A stretch of 64,000 nucleotides of DNA from Scedosporium boydii (lineage: Eukaryota > Ascomycota > Sordariomycetes > Microascales > Microascaceae): the NCBI GenBank assembly GCA_002221725.1, contig NJFT01000050.1:62001-126000 (forward strand), read 5' to 3'. The position numbers and the translations under genes were made by a program. Each line of letters starts with the position of its first letter. Positions within the stretch are counted from its first letter, which is position 1. Under the pieces are notes generated by a model. It was not told the DNA's origin. It saw nothing but the letters and a program-made list of their open reading frames with translations, and ran no database searches. Positions 1 to 10,850 of the stretch are shown here, one piece after another.

Positions 1-423
1 GAGCGAGGTGGTCGCCCACCAGGGCTGGCCCGTATCACGCACTCCGTAGCATTAAGGCCCACGCCTATATTTTACAGCACACGGAATGCTGGAGGTCTTA
101 AAATTTTATTCAAACTATTCTATGTACATTGAACGTCCGCTCCCATTTGGGGAATTTGGACCTAAAAGGTGGGAAGAGGAATGGGTTGCTATTTTCCACA
201 CATAGCCGCCAGCTGGACGTGTTTATCCGGGCCTATGATATTAAACGCAAATCTGTATTATCTGGCCTTCGGCCCGTTAACCGAGAAGGAAAACACTGGA
301 CAAGGAAAAAAAAAGAACAATCGCGGAGATTCTGAACTTGGCTCTGTTTAACCCATTCGAGTTGGCGAAGTTTCTGATCCAAGTCCTTGTTATAGCACCT
401 TACGTGTCTCTTAGGAGGGCAGA
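1..423. other. Spacer with no recognised gene
   Basis: Two short overlapping frames exist at 129-351, but they lack recognisable motifs and splice partners. The last 100 bases are the likely promoter and leader of the secreted-protein gene starting at 424. I see nothing else here. Confidence 0.5.
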
Positions 424-1098
424 ATGTGGTCGTTCAGGTTTCTTGCAGCGGCGTCTGCCTGGCATCTTGTCAACTGGTAGGAAATACCGTGCTGAATTAA
501 GCAAGATTCACCACTGACATGGGAATCCGACAGCTTCTCCTGTCCACCATGCTACACGGCGACGAGAACAGCAGGTCCCATCCCTTGCCCTGCAGTCATA
601 TCTCCCTGTACCGGGCCATCATCGCCACGAGTCCCGTGCACAGTCACCGAGGAAGTCTGGTCGACGACACTAGTAGACAACATCTTCTGCCCGACGGTCA
701 CCGTCACCCCCTCTTGTCCGACGGCCCTCCCCTGTAACGAGGTCCTTGACCCACTCGAGCCCTGGGATCAATCCCATTGTCAATGGAGGACGATAACGCA
801 CAGAGACCCCGAAAGCTACGACTTTTGCGCCACGTCGACCACCTGCCCCGATCCCCTCACAACGCAAACGTACGAGAGGTGCCGGAAGTACAAGTGCAAG
901 GCTCCGACCAGCGAATGTGGACCGGAACATGTCGAGGTTGAGCCCACCAGTGTGAGCGCTACGGTTACGGAAGGTTGTAGCGTTGCTGTATTCACTGGGG
1001 TGGATCCGTGCCCGGCCTGTCCAAAATGTACACCTGCGCCTACATCATCTGTGTCGAAGCCGAGGAAGTGCGAGAAGAGAAAGGGATCGGACCTCTGA
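424..1098 (+). CDS. Cys-rich small secreted protein (two exons)
   Basis: Exon 1 is 424-476 and exon 2 is 534-1098. The 57-bp intron (477-533) starts GTAGG, has a CTGAC branch site at 514-518 and ends CAG. The phases join exactly and give 205 residues. The first ~17 residues form a short hydrophobic leader (MWSFRFLAAASAW...), a likely secretion signal. The rest carries about 20 cysteines, many as CPxC, PC or CxxC pairs, with Thr/Ser/Pro-rich spacers and no membrane segment, and ends in a basic tail (KCEKRKGSDL). I do not recognise the family. The composition fits an extracellular disulfide-rich or wall-associated protein, or an effector-like protein. No long single frame reveals this gene; the splice phase plus the Cys pattern is the evidence. 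Function is inference. Confidence 0.6.
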
Positions 1099-2938
1099 AT
1101 TGTGAACGGGTTCCAGTACGGCCTATGACATCGGGGATAGAGGACGCATACGTAGTCGCTCGAATATGGGGGACCTAGCAAGTTCCTAGACAGCTGGCCT
1201 AATGCGAGATATCTTGGGGGGTGGTTTCGCTCGGATCTCCTATGATAACCTCACGGGTCAGTCTTCGAGTTCGGCCTGCAAAGCGACTATGCGAGATGGA
1301 GGCTGGATAGAATGGGCCTTCTTGAACGGAAGTAGGATCCATCATAACATATCCTCGCGAAGTCGTGGTCGTTACATAGGTGGCGGAAAATAGACTGATA
1401 TTGTCCGAAACACTGTGGGACTTGCGTATGAATGAACGTAGCGGACCTGGAATCTGTTGTAATCCAATACGTTTGAGGTCACTGACAAACAGTCTTGAAG
1501 TTTGGGTGTATAGCTCAGGGGCGAGGTGTGGTTTCGGTCGAGATCCGCTCTTTCGTTCCCGCGAGGGGGGTGCCGACGCTGATGGCTGCAGTCTGCTATT
1601 GCCACAAATTCGCTTGCTCCTCCAGGGTGGTTCCCAAGCCCTTGGAGATTTTGAGAGCTTGGTGATCTGAGCCAAGTGTCATTTGGGACGGTGTTTATCG
1701 GGCTGCGAGGGCTCCTGCAGCGTAATGTTTGGTGAAACTGGGGAAGTGCTGAGATTTGAACGAAAGTGATGCACCTGGGACTAATAAGACGGATCGGAAG
1801 CAGCCCTCAGAAAACTCACGGGTAATCCTGAGGTTACTTAACCTATCATGCTCATGAGCAAAAGCTAAAGACATTGTGAGTAGGCATCCTCTTCCATCAT
1901 TTCGCATGCCGCCTACCTCACGAGTCACGGCTGCATTCGGGGCAGTGGAACCTAAAAGCATTCTTCCTGTCTCGTCAACCTTCATTTTTGCTTTCCGGAA
2001 TAAGGGAGATGCGCTATACCCGTTTCGAAGGGGGGCTTTCGTCACGCCGACGGCTGAGTTTTATGCTAGGCATTTCACGCTTTGCATAGGGCGGTGACAT
2101 ACCAACGCCAGGACTACGTGTTTCTCTTCTAGGTCCTCACACCCACGATCACCTTACCCACTTCTCTCGTGTCTGCCCTGAACATACTAACCCAAAATCG
2201 CTCAAGCCACTTTCAATTTTTGAACACGAGGGCGAAACCGGGCGTTGGTATTACTTCTTATGTCCAGTGGCAGGAACCTTTGTGCGGCAACATCTAACCG
2301 AGGCCGCGCGGCATGGGCGCCCAATGAGGGCTCCCGAACTTGGGAAAGGTCGAAATTGCACACAACGCGATATTTTCTCCCTTTGACGATACCTTCTTGA
2401 GCTTTTTGTTCTGACCGACAGACAGGCCAATGTCGAGCTCGGGCAAATGGTTGGATCGGGGGCTATGGTTAGTGTACCTGACTCTTACAACCACATACTA
2501 CCAGTTATCTCCTTGGTTATAAGGGCACTGGCATGTCACTTAATCGCGTCAGTCGTTGCGGCTTTGAACTATTAAGGAGTTCGGGAATGCGCCTAGCTTA
2601 CGTGTCGGCAGATAAGGTTCGCATTAGGGGCCAGAATAGGGATGTCCTTGGACGCTTCGCGTAGGGCTCAAACACCCCTTGAATACCCAAATTATTGCGC
2701 ATCATGACATCCTTACACCCAGTTTGACTTTGTCTCAAGTGCGATCAATGGAGGACTGACGTGCGTGCGCTAGCATTTTCTGGTGACTAGGAAAATCTGT
2801 CGATACCAGCCGACAGTACTCATTGTGAGTATCTTTCTGATTTGCTATTTATTCCACCAGGGCTCCCGTATTGCGCAAGTGCTAGTGGAAGGTAGGAAGC
2901 TTTTGCGACCGAGTAGAAGTTACCTTACTACATACGCC
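1099..2938. other. Long spacer, no convincing gene
   Basis: Competing open frames lie on both strands at 1199-1675 and 1695-2097. None has a recognisable domain, and I could not choose a coding strand. The minus frame ending at 1199 (158 codons) is the longest. The final ~150 bases encode an in-frame upstream extension of the GT32 gene (ATG-less from 2783) and are more likely its leader. Confidence 0.4.
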
Positions 2939-4147
2939 ATGGCGATGTTCACATCGAACATTTCCTCTATATATCGCCGGTTCATTGTTATTCTATTCTC
3001 ATCCTTTCTCCTTGGCATGGTGTTACTTTGGCACTTTAGACACACTATCTACTTACTATGGACGCTCCTGAACCTGTCATCGTCCTGGCCTCAGGGCTCG
3101 GAAAATTTCTACATCTCCGAAGAAGCTGATATGTTTGACGTCAGCTTCGCCAACTACAGCAAGGACGCGACATCTGCCGGCCCCGGTTACAGCGACCGCA
3201 TCCCAGGAATTTTGCACCACATCTCGCTAGGCCCTGCAGCGACAACGCGCGAGTCGTGGGTGGAGGCTCGACAGAGTTGCCTGGACGTGCACCCTGGTTG
3301 GCAGGCCATGCTCTGGACCGATGAGAATGCAGGAGCCTTCATAGCGGAAAAATTCCCCTCCTTCAAGCCGATTTGGGATAGTTATCGATTTCCTATTGAA
3401 AGAATTGACGCGTTGAGATACTTGTTACTCTACGAGTTCGGTGGTGAGTTCTTTACGTTGAGGCTTATGGTGAATGTTAACTTCGTTACGTTTCTGCTAT
3501 TAACAAATACCACAAGGAGTTATCCTCGACATGGATCTCCATTGCAAGAGGTCTCTAGGTCCCCTACGCCGGTTCCGATTCGTGGCTCCAGCAGCCTTCC
3601 CGACGGGTTTCTCGATTTCGTTTATGATGGCCGAAAGAAATAATGAGTTTGTGGGGCAGCTGATCAAGAACCTGGGGGTGTACAACCATCGTTGGTTTTA
3701 CTTGCCATACCCTACAGTTATGTTCAGCACGGGTGGTCACTTCGCATCGTGAGCGATCCATGATGGCTCCTTTATACTGCTGTTGGATTCGGAATGCTAA
3801 TAACCTTTGCATCATCCCTCAGGGTAATCCATACACTGCAAGCGAATAGGTCCGACTCTAAAATCCTGGTTGGCCCGAGCAATAACTTTTGGCTTCATAG
3901 CCTGAACGGCCCGGTTTCGACACCGCTTTTCAACCACCTTGGGAGTGCATCATGGCACTTGTACGATGCGGAGTTGGTTGTGCTACTGGGCAAGTGCCTC
4001 ACGTGGGTGCTACCAATACTCATCATCGGCGTCGTGTGTATTTTGCTGGTTGTGACGGATCGATTGAACCAACGCCTACAGAACTGGAAATTACAGCCAC
4101 CGAATGGGAAACCAGTGAAGGACTTGGAAGATAGATGGGAGAGGTAG
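2939..4147 (+). CDS. GT32 glycosyltransferase, inositol-phosphoceramide mannosyltransferase-like
   Basis: There are three exons: 2939-3443, 3517-3748 and 3823-4147. The introns are 73 bp and 74 bp; the second has branch GCTAATAAC. The product is 353 residues. An N-terminal signal anchor follows residue ~15. The GT32 (DXD sugar-transferase) core then shows RIDALRYLLLYEFGG. After splicing comes GVILDMDLHCKRSL, which contains the metal- and nucleotide-sugar-binding DMD (about 173-175). Further family blocks are PTGFSISFMMA, YNHRWFYLPYPTVMFSTG and a C-terminal hydrophobic helix (VLPILIIGVVCILLVV). This matches the Csg1/Sur1-type enzymes that mannosylate inositol phosphoceramide in the Golgi, with both termini anchored. 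I prefer the ATG at 2939 (GCCATGG context) over the in-frame extension from 2783. The specific acceptor is inferred from family resemblance. Confidence 0.85.
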
Positions 4148-4963
4148 TAATACATTGTTACATGGACGGGGACCTGACTAGAATAAGGTTTGGGGCAGAG
4201 CCAAGAGGTAGCAATCTGGGCCTTTAGAGTGTCTTGGCATCGAAGAGGGAACGGGTGCATTTTACCATCTCAAGTTAGCATGATACGTCAACTCCTCTTT
4301 CCAGTTACGTCAAAGTCCTACCGAATAGACGCGTAACGACGTGTAAACTTCAATTATTGACGTATTAATAAGTTTTATATTTATAGCTTATATTCACGCC
4401 GTGACTCCTTCCTTCTCAACAATATATGGTTGAGTCCGCGGACCGAAATGTTACGATCCCAACACTGCCCTGTTGACGTTGACTGGTATCAGGTGGAGAC
4501 AACTGGTGCGAGGGTTACCAGATACATGGTAGAATCCGTAGCTTATATAGACGTTTCCCTTCCAAGCTCTCCTCTCCAAGGGTGATTGGAGCTACCCAAT
4601 AAGTGATCGGGGCCGATCGGTAGGTAATTGGAGTGGCCACAGGGGTGATCATCACTTTCGTCCCCCGATCGCCTTTTTGTGCGTTGGACACCCGTGGGTG
4701 GTCCACGGGTTCCTGTTTCTGCCGTTTGTCACCGCTCTGGGCCTGCAGAAAGGTCGGCCCGTGACAAGAATGAGGGTAAAGATGTTGTTTAATTAACGAG
4801 ATTTTATAAGAATACTTTGTTTATCTTTATTTCTTGTGCTGTCTTCGATGTATTTTCTTGAATTATGTAGCGATCCTGGTCTTTATGATATATACGTGTG
4901 AAAAAAGGCTATGGAAAGGTGACGAAGTAGACTTCAGTTTAACAAGACCTAGAAATACCTTTG
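4148..4963. other. AT-rich spacer between convergent genes
   Basis: The 4310-4420 stretch and 4780-4960 are rich in A/T and TpA, unlike the neighbouring exons. This is compatible with old RIP or relaxed sequence. A short 21-bp tandem repeat lies at 4582-4655 and is listed separately. No gene is seen. Confidence 0.5.
4582..4655. repeat. Degenerate 21-bp tandem repeat (~3.5 copies)
   Basis: Units begin GTGATTGGAG (4582), GTGATCGGGG (4603), GTAATTGGAG (4624) and GTGATCATCA (4645), spaced exactly 21 bases apart. On the minus strand the unit reads as a 7-residue repeat around APIT inside a 63-codon open frame. Differences between copies are mostly transitions. Function is unknown. Confidence 0.6.
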
Positions 4964-7051
4964 CTAAATAATCGTAACTACCATCTCTTTCGAGCCGCTC
5001 AAATTCTGAAGCCAGTGTTCCAGGTGCATCTCCCCGGGTCTACTTCTGATAATTAGATCCCTTTGAGGTTCCGAATTCCCATCCCATGGAAGAGAGAAGA
5101 CCCCTAGTCGAAAAAAGGATTGGCTTGTAATTCTTCGTAAAACGAGGCCTATTTCGCCCCGATGAACTTCTAGAATACTCACATGCACATCGTCAGTGAA
5201 GTCGGGCTCCACAGCATCAAACATGATGGGCAGCAAGACTTCGACCCCAAGATCTGGATCAAACACTCGGTACGTGTTCTCTAAGGTATTACTTGACACC
5301 TCCCCCTTAATCAGTCCCGGGCGCAATAGGACGACGTCTCGAAGCCTGCCTCGTCCCGTCAACTCGCCACCGGTCACGGCGCCAAATGGTGCAAGGGGGG
5401 ATGCCAAATCGACAGAGCACCCCAGAATGTCAAATGTGCGTTGGGTCCAGCTGGTATTTAGGACCTTGACTGATCCTTCGACGGCTGCCCAAGACCACGA
5501 GGGCGCTCTATACTCTGCTGGCCGCGGACGTCTGTCTTGCATGACCGTCCAGAGGAGCCCTCTAGCCAAGCCACATCGCCACAGACCTGCCAGATAATCG
5601 TCGTTGAGAGCGACGTGGAATCTCTGAGCCACGGCACCTATGGCGAGGAGCTTGTCATTGGGGTTAGAGAGGCTTCGTGTGAGAAATTGGCTTACCGCAC
5701 GGTCCCAAAATGTCAAGATGCGCTCACGTGGGTACCTATCCAATGGTTTCTGCCCACTACTTTGATTCGGCTGCTGCACTTGGGAATGAAATAATGATCG
5801 TAAAGAGTCGATGGAAGCAGCATGGTTATCGAGCCAGCCGTCAGTACATTGTTTGATGGTGCAACAAGTCCAGGTAGTTTGCTCGTTGCTGAAAGCCAGG
5901 ATCCGGCGAGATAGTAGTTTCTCTTGGAGGGTCCACCCCCGCGTATCGATGTGCGCGTGGTCCTTGACGAGTTCTTTTCTTGCGAGTATAACGGACCCCA
6001 ATTCCCCGTCATGTCCTCGTAAGCGCATACAAATGAGTTGTCTCCTTTTCCAGGCGTCCCTCAAGGAGACATCTGCCTCCAAGTACGTTCGCCTTTGGAG
6101 AAAGCCCGTAGTCACGTTGACCGAGGAGGCTGCAATTATTGTGAGTGCTGCTTCGCCGTAGATGTCGGGCATGGCCGCGATCTGGGTCGCGATGTCGAGT
6201 CTTTCGTCCTGGATAATACAGAGAGCATCGACAAAGAGGTAACGAAAACCCAAATTATACGCAGTCTTAGCCGCGTCTTGAATTGTTGCGGGAAGGGCAT
6301 TGAACTCAATGTCGACCTTGAAGCTTGCCAGGTTCGCGCTTGTTGTCTTGACCTTCTGATCTCCTCCCCAGCAGTAGCTCAGAGCACAATACGTCTCAGT
6401 GGGCAATCCTTGCGTTTCGACCAGCCGGAGCTTATAGCCGTTCTGGCCATATCCCAAACTTAAAACCCTAGACGGCATGAATGCCGAACTCCCGCTCCCA
6501 CAATCATGAGATTGTAAGCAGGTGCGAAGCCAACACCTTGTCAATTCGAAAGCCGCGTCCGACGCGGGATCTATGTGCAAAAGAGATCGAGGGATGATCT
6601 CGGCGGAAATACTTCCTGACTGTGTGTAAATACGCGTCTATGATTACCCGTGTCTTGCATTGGTCATTTGCACACAATCCGTACCTTCAGTTCTGAGCAA
6701 CTCACGCTCCCACCACGTCATGGGAGATGAGATTGGCCCTGTTTCAACAAAGTCATCTTCGACGACTCTGAACACGATGTTCCTAAAGCCAGTGCGCCCA
6801 TCATCAAAAGGTTCAAAAGCATAAAGAATACGCCCTTCAGGTTCGCCCACCAGTTCAACCTCTCCAAGCAGACACCCATATTTCCTAAGTTCTGCTAGGT
6901 CATGAGTCGTCAGGTTCGGTTGAAAGACAGCCCATTTTAGGCCGTCATCATCTTCGCTGATTACTGCAGCCCTCGGGTCAAGGACAAACTTATCGCAGTG
7001 CTGGCATGAATGAATCGGGGGCAACTCATTGTCGTATAGCATTTGGGACAT
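4964..7051 (-). CDS. HET-domain protein (heterokaryon incompatibility type)
   Basis: Exon 1 is 7051-6685 and exon 2 is 6615-4964. The 69-bp intron starts GTACGG and ends TCAG, and gives 672 residues. Exon 2 has no in-frame ATG near its start, so the join is required. The N-terminus has a CQHCxKFVLD segment (about residues 16-25) typical of the region before HET domains. The HET core shows CALSYCWGG, then YLFVDALCIIQD and RGWTLQEKLLSRRILAF, the three classical blocks. A long C-terminal region of unknown fold follows. HET domains act as cell-death effectors in fungal self/non-self recognition; the partner and trigger here are unknown. The gene is intact. Two CACGTGATAT boxes lie 80-140 bp upstream of the start. 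Confidence 0.88.
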
Positions 7052-7126
7052 AGTGAGCGGAGTGATAGCTTACGGGCAGTGGAGACTGAGAATCAGAGAG
7101 CTGAAACCTCAAGTGGTACAAGACAT

Positions 7127-7193
7127 ATATCACGTGATATGTGTTACCAATCTGCCAATCTCCAATCTCCGCGGCCTTGCTCCCACGTGATAT
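7127..7193. promoter_or_regulatory. Paired CACGTGATAT boxes upstream of the HET gene
   Basis: A perfect 14-bp palindrome with a CACGTG core lies at 7127-7140. A second CACGTGATAT lies at 7184-7193. Both are within 150 bp upstream of the HET gene start at 7051 (minus strand). CACGTG is the core recognised by basic helix-loop-helix factors in fungi; which factor acts here is unknown. Confidence 0.35.
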
Positions 7194-8687
7194 TGCTCAG
7201 TCTTTGCTCAGGCTCGGGCCCGGCTCAGCTTCGGCTAAAATGGCACCCACATCTCGCTAAGTCTTGCCAACCAAACTGAACAGGACCCGAATTTTGACCC
7301 AGCTTCGCTAATGCTAACCGCTGGAGTCCGGAGGCACTAATACCACCCTCAGCTACCTGAGGGTGTCTACTCACAGCCTCTCGTCATTTGCGATACGAGC
7401 AGTGGGAAAGCTATATTTACATAGTTTAGTGATGACTATTCGGTACATAGTATGTATTTGGGGAAGACATAAGCGTTGTGTCACGGGATGATCCAAACCT
7501 CGTGCTGGCTGTGCTTCACAGCTCAAAGCCCCTCTCTTAGAGCATGGAGACAGTGTTATAGGAGGACATTGTTTATATGCCTGGTCTTTCCACCGCCTAA
7601 TATGCTGCCTGGTTGGTCGGCGTGAAAGAGCCCATAAATGGACCGCTTCGTGCCTACCTTCTCTCCCGCGCCCCTCTCCCCTCCTCTCTCCATTCTACTT
7701 TTCTACTCCTCTCCCATTTCCTCCCAATCCTCCTCCCATTACGTCCGCGACTCCTTCGACCCCCGTTGCCTCCCTGGCCATTCGTCTTCTATTACGCATA
7801 CTCTTCTTACCACTTCAGGCTCTCATGTTTATGTGTTCCAGGACTCACACATCATGAAGCTTCAGGTGACCAAAGGCGGTCCTAGGGCTATAAATCCAGA
7901 TGACTTCCTCGAAACTGCTATACAGGATGGTCTCTCCAAGGATAAATCCGGCATCGACACTGCCAAGGAGAGTAGAATACTCGAAATCAGTAGCCTGGCG
8001 GTATCGTATTGAGATTAGGTGTCCCTCTCGATAACTGATCTCAAGCCCATGAGAAAGGTGACGCCGAAGAACCGCCTCCACAGTCTGCAACTGACTTTTT
8101 GTAGGACTCCGTAAAATTTCCGCATGCCGTATGGTACTAGAGGATGTAGTGGTGGACGATAGATATATACCAAGCACTCGGACCTCTTGAAGGAAGTGAA
8201 GCTCTCCGTTTGCCTCACGAGGCAGAGGGCCTCGTAGGGGAGTTATATAGCCCTGCGAATAATAGCCTCTGGCGAGCTTCTAGCTAAACCCGATGACTAC
8301 GGTCCCTCACCCATTGGAGCAGCGGGCCCTAAGGGCTTTACGCCAGTTCTGATAGTGTTAAGGAATCCCCCGTGTTTACTGGAGGATGAAGAATAAGATC
8401 TAGGAGCAAACGCGTCAACGAGGCATCGTGCTTCCGCTTCTCAGCGTTCCGCCAGGATGGCTCCGCGGGTTACTCCAGTGATCTGAGAGGGAGTCGGAAA
8501 CACCTATAAAAGGATATCCACACTTCCACAAACCCTCAAGAATCCAACCACATCCCAAAATTAAAATTGATTCTCGACAGAACTTTTGGTAAACACTTCC
8601 TCGGACAGCCTTTTTGAGTGATAGACTAACATTGAGACCACTAGAAACAATCTTATCCCCGTCCGCGATCACTTCATCATTGGAAAC
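7194..8687. other. Spacer with pyrimidine-rich promoter-like tract
   Basis: A strongly C/T-rich stretch at about 7655-7850 on the plus strand resembles fungal promoter or leader DNA. It is followed by an ATG at 7854 that opens a 52-codon frame (MKLQVTKGGPRA..., stop 8010-8012). That frame is at best a small gene of unknown function; it has no recognised motif. The remainder up to the SRA-YDG start shows nothing I can support. Confidence 0.35.
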
Positions 8688-9587
8688 ATGAGTGATCCGA
8701 AAAGAACCCAGGCCCAGCCCCAAGTGGCGGGCAACACCGCAACTGATACCCCCACGGCCGACCACCCCGTTTGGGGGCATGGGAAGATCATGGATGGCAT
8801 CTATCTTAAAAAAGGGAGATACTACGTGCTCAACCGCGAACGAAGTGTCGTCAAGCGCTCTGCTCGCGCATACGGGCACAACGGCATCGTTGTAAGTCTC
8901 GATTACTTATCTCACGTCATGGCCACTGTGCTGCTCTTACCTTCTTTCCATTTCTCCCCAAAAACCTGTAATGTAAGATGTGTTCTGACCTCAGGGTTCT
9001 TTTTACAGGTCGGTGATTGATTCCCGTTCTTCATTAATGCCGTCCTTCATGGCGCTCACGGCCAGGCACAAAAAGGAATCTATGGCACTTCACAGGGTGT
9101 CATCTCCATCGTCCTTTCTAAAAGTTATCCCGCCGACCCTGGATACGACAAGGACGAAGGTGGCATCATTTATTATTCGGAGATGGGGGCGAAAGCCGTC
9201 AAAGAAACAACCCAACACGCCCATGATCGGGCCCTAGAGAACCTCGCCCTATCGGCCTCCCTTGAGCAACGTAACCCCATCGGGGTTCTACGCGCCTCGA
9301 AAGTCGGAGGTGCTTGGTCACCAGCTGTCGGACTACGCTACGATGGCCTGTACGTTATGAGTGCTGTGCAGGGCTTCCACAACTCCAACGGCGGCAAGTA
9401 TTTTCGATACCGTCTTGAGAGAATGTTAGGCCAGACCCCGCTGGCACAATTGGTGGCCACCCCGTCCGCCGCCCAACAAGCGACTTTTCAAGCCATCAAG
9501 CTCGGTTATCAATCCATTCGAAATGGGACATGGCTGTGCCGATCGGAGAAGGCTCACGACCGCTTTCGTAGGTCCAGCAATTCATGA
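8688..9587 (+). pseudogene. SRA-YDG domain protein interrupted by TGA at 9018-9020
   Basis: Exon 1 is 8688-8891. A phase-0 intron follows (8892-9008, 117 bp, GTAAGT..ACAG), and exon 2 is 9009-9587. Exon 1 supplies YYVLNRERSVV and YGHNGIV. Exon 2 starts V-G-D, then hits TGA. The same frame then continues for ~190 codons with clear SRA-YDG features: FINAVLHGAHG, ISIVLSKSY, IIYYSE, LEQRNPIGVLRAS, the diagnostic LRYDGLY and FRYRLER. The TGA replaces a residue after the conserved V-G-D, often aromatic. The intact length would be about 260 residues. The family reads methylated or hemimethylated CpG in eukaryotes, so this would be a chromatin protein. The frame downstream is otherwise open, so the lesion is recent, a sequencing error, or recoded. 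Confidence 0.75.
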
Positions 9588-10850
9588 GAAATGGGATAGT
9601 ACCAGTGTATTTAACAGCGGGGCGGTCATGGTTCAAGAGGCTAGGTCGAGATGAGGCAAGCGACTAGTTGTGGTAACTAGCGTCGCCGTGTCAGGAAGTG
9701 GAGAAGTCGGAGTGGCAGGAATGGAACCTAATGTGGGACAAACAGGCAGGTCACGCACTTCCATTGTTGCTTATAGTTTTCAACGAGACATTCTACGCTC
9801 AGGAAGGGAGAGGAACAGAGTGTTGGGGATGATTAAGAACAAGGGCAGGGCAGCATCGCTTGTGAGATGGCCGAGTCAGTTACGGTGGATGGTGTGGCTG
9901 AGGGCCAAGGGTGGTGATGAGGGAGTTGGCAAGTATGAGGAGGGATTCAATTCTTAGGATATCTCCTTCCCCATAATCCCATCCCTTACATTCTTGTACC
10001 TTGGCAAGGTCTTTTGTATTTAGTCTGTCTACTTCCACCATTGGTCTTATTGGTCGGGATGGATAACTACCAGAGAGAAAGACCAGAGTGTTGGAAGGGA
10101 TTTACTGTTGCTCCTGCAGATATTGACCCTCCTCTGTGAAGTAGCTCTGATTTCCGCAGTCCCTCAGTCCATGAACCTCAATTGAATTCTTCCCCTATTA
10201 CATCTACTTTGGTGGCACTTCTATGGCTGCAGTAAAAGTCATCCTGAGCCAGGCAACCAGTGCAGGGTGATACTTTTAACCGGATTTCCTTGGCTTTGTA
10301 TATCGTATTCCGCTAGAAAACGGGATGCTGAGGTACTGGGATGTGGGAATTCCAGAAGAAGGAGGTTTGGGACAAAGGATATGGGACATGGGACATGGGA
10401 TACGCTTTCTCTTCTGTTTTCAATCTCTTATTAGCTAGCCCTGGGACGGGAGTTTTACATGATCTTTTAAAGTTTGCGCTCCAACCAGCTATCTCTTATA
10501 TGACAAGTCGTGTAGCGGAATTGTATGTTAGGCACCTTTACTTGTGAAAAAGCCTTGTTATTCTCCTGTCACGGAGAAAGTGGTGGAACGGGAACCCAAT
10601 AAAGCTCATATCTGGCTCCACGTGCCTCCATGTCATGTCTTCATCAATCTGCGCCAACTTCGCTCGACGATTTCTCCCCAGGCAAAGTGCGACCACAATT
10701 TGCGCCTCGCTACCAAGGCCATCACAACTTGCATCCAATCCTTTTAGTCCTTTGCTCCATGGCGAAAAGGTTGGGTTTCGACACCTAATTGGCATGCGGC
10801 TGCATGGAAAGCAAGCCTTGACAAATTGCGTCACTCGCAGAGACCCTCCG
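9588..10850. other. Spacer with a diverged repeat copy
   Basis: No gene is recognised. Short GGGACAT/GGGATA repeats occur at 10366-10400. A segment at about 10498-10585 starting ATATGACAAGTCG resembles one at about 16391-16475 and is listed as a repeat. It lies in the upstream region of the C2H2-like gene. Confidence 0.45.
10498..10585 (+). repeat. Copy A of a diverged ~85-bp dispersed repeat
   Basis: Begins ATATGACAAGTCG and includes AAAGCCTTG and a GGAGAAAGTGGTGG end. It aligns by eye with 16391-16475 at roughly two-thirds identity. Most differences are transitions, plus one ~7-base gap. Both copies sit a few hundred bases or less upstream of an ATG. Confidence 0.45.

Noticed and set aside
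4964..6580. HET-domain frame as a complete gene on its own
   Set aside because: It lacks an in-frame ATG at its start, and a 69-bp intron joins it in phase to the frame at 6685-7051.
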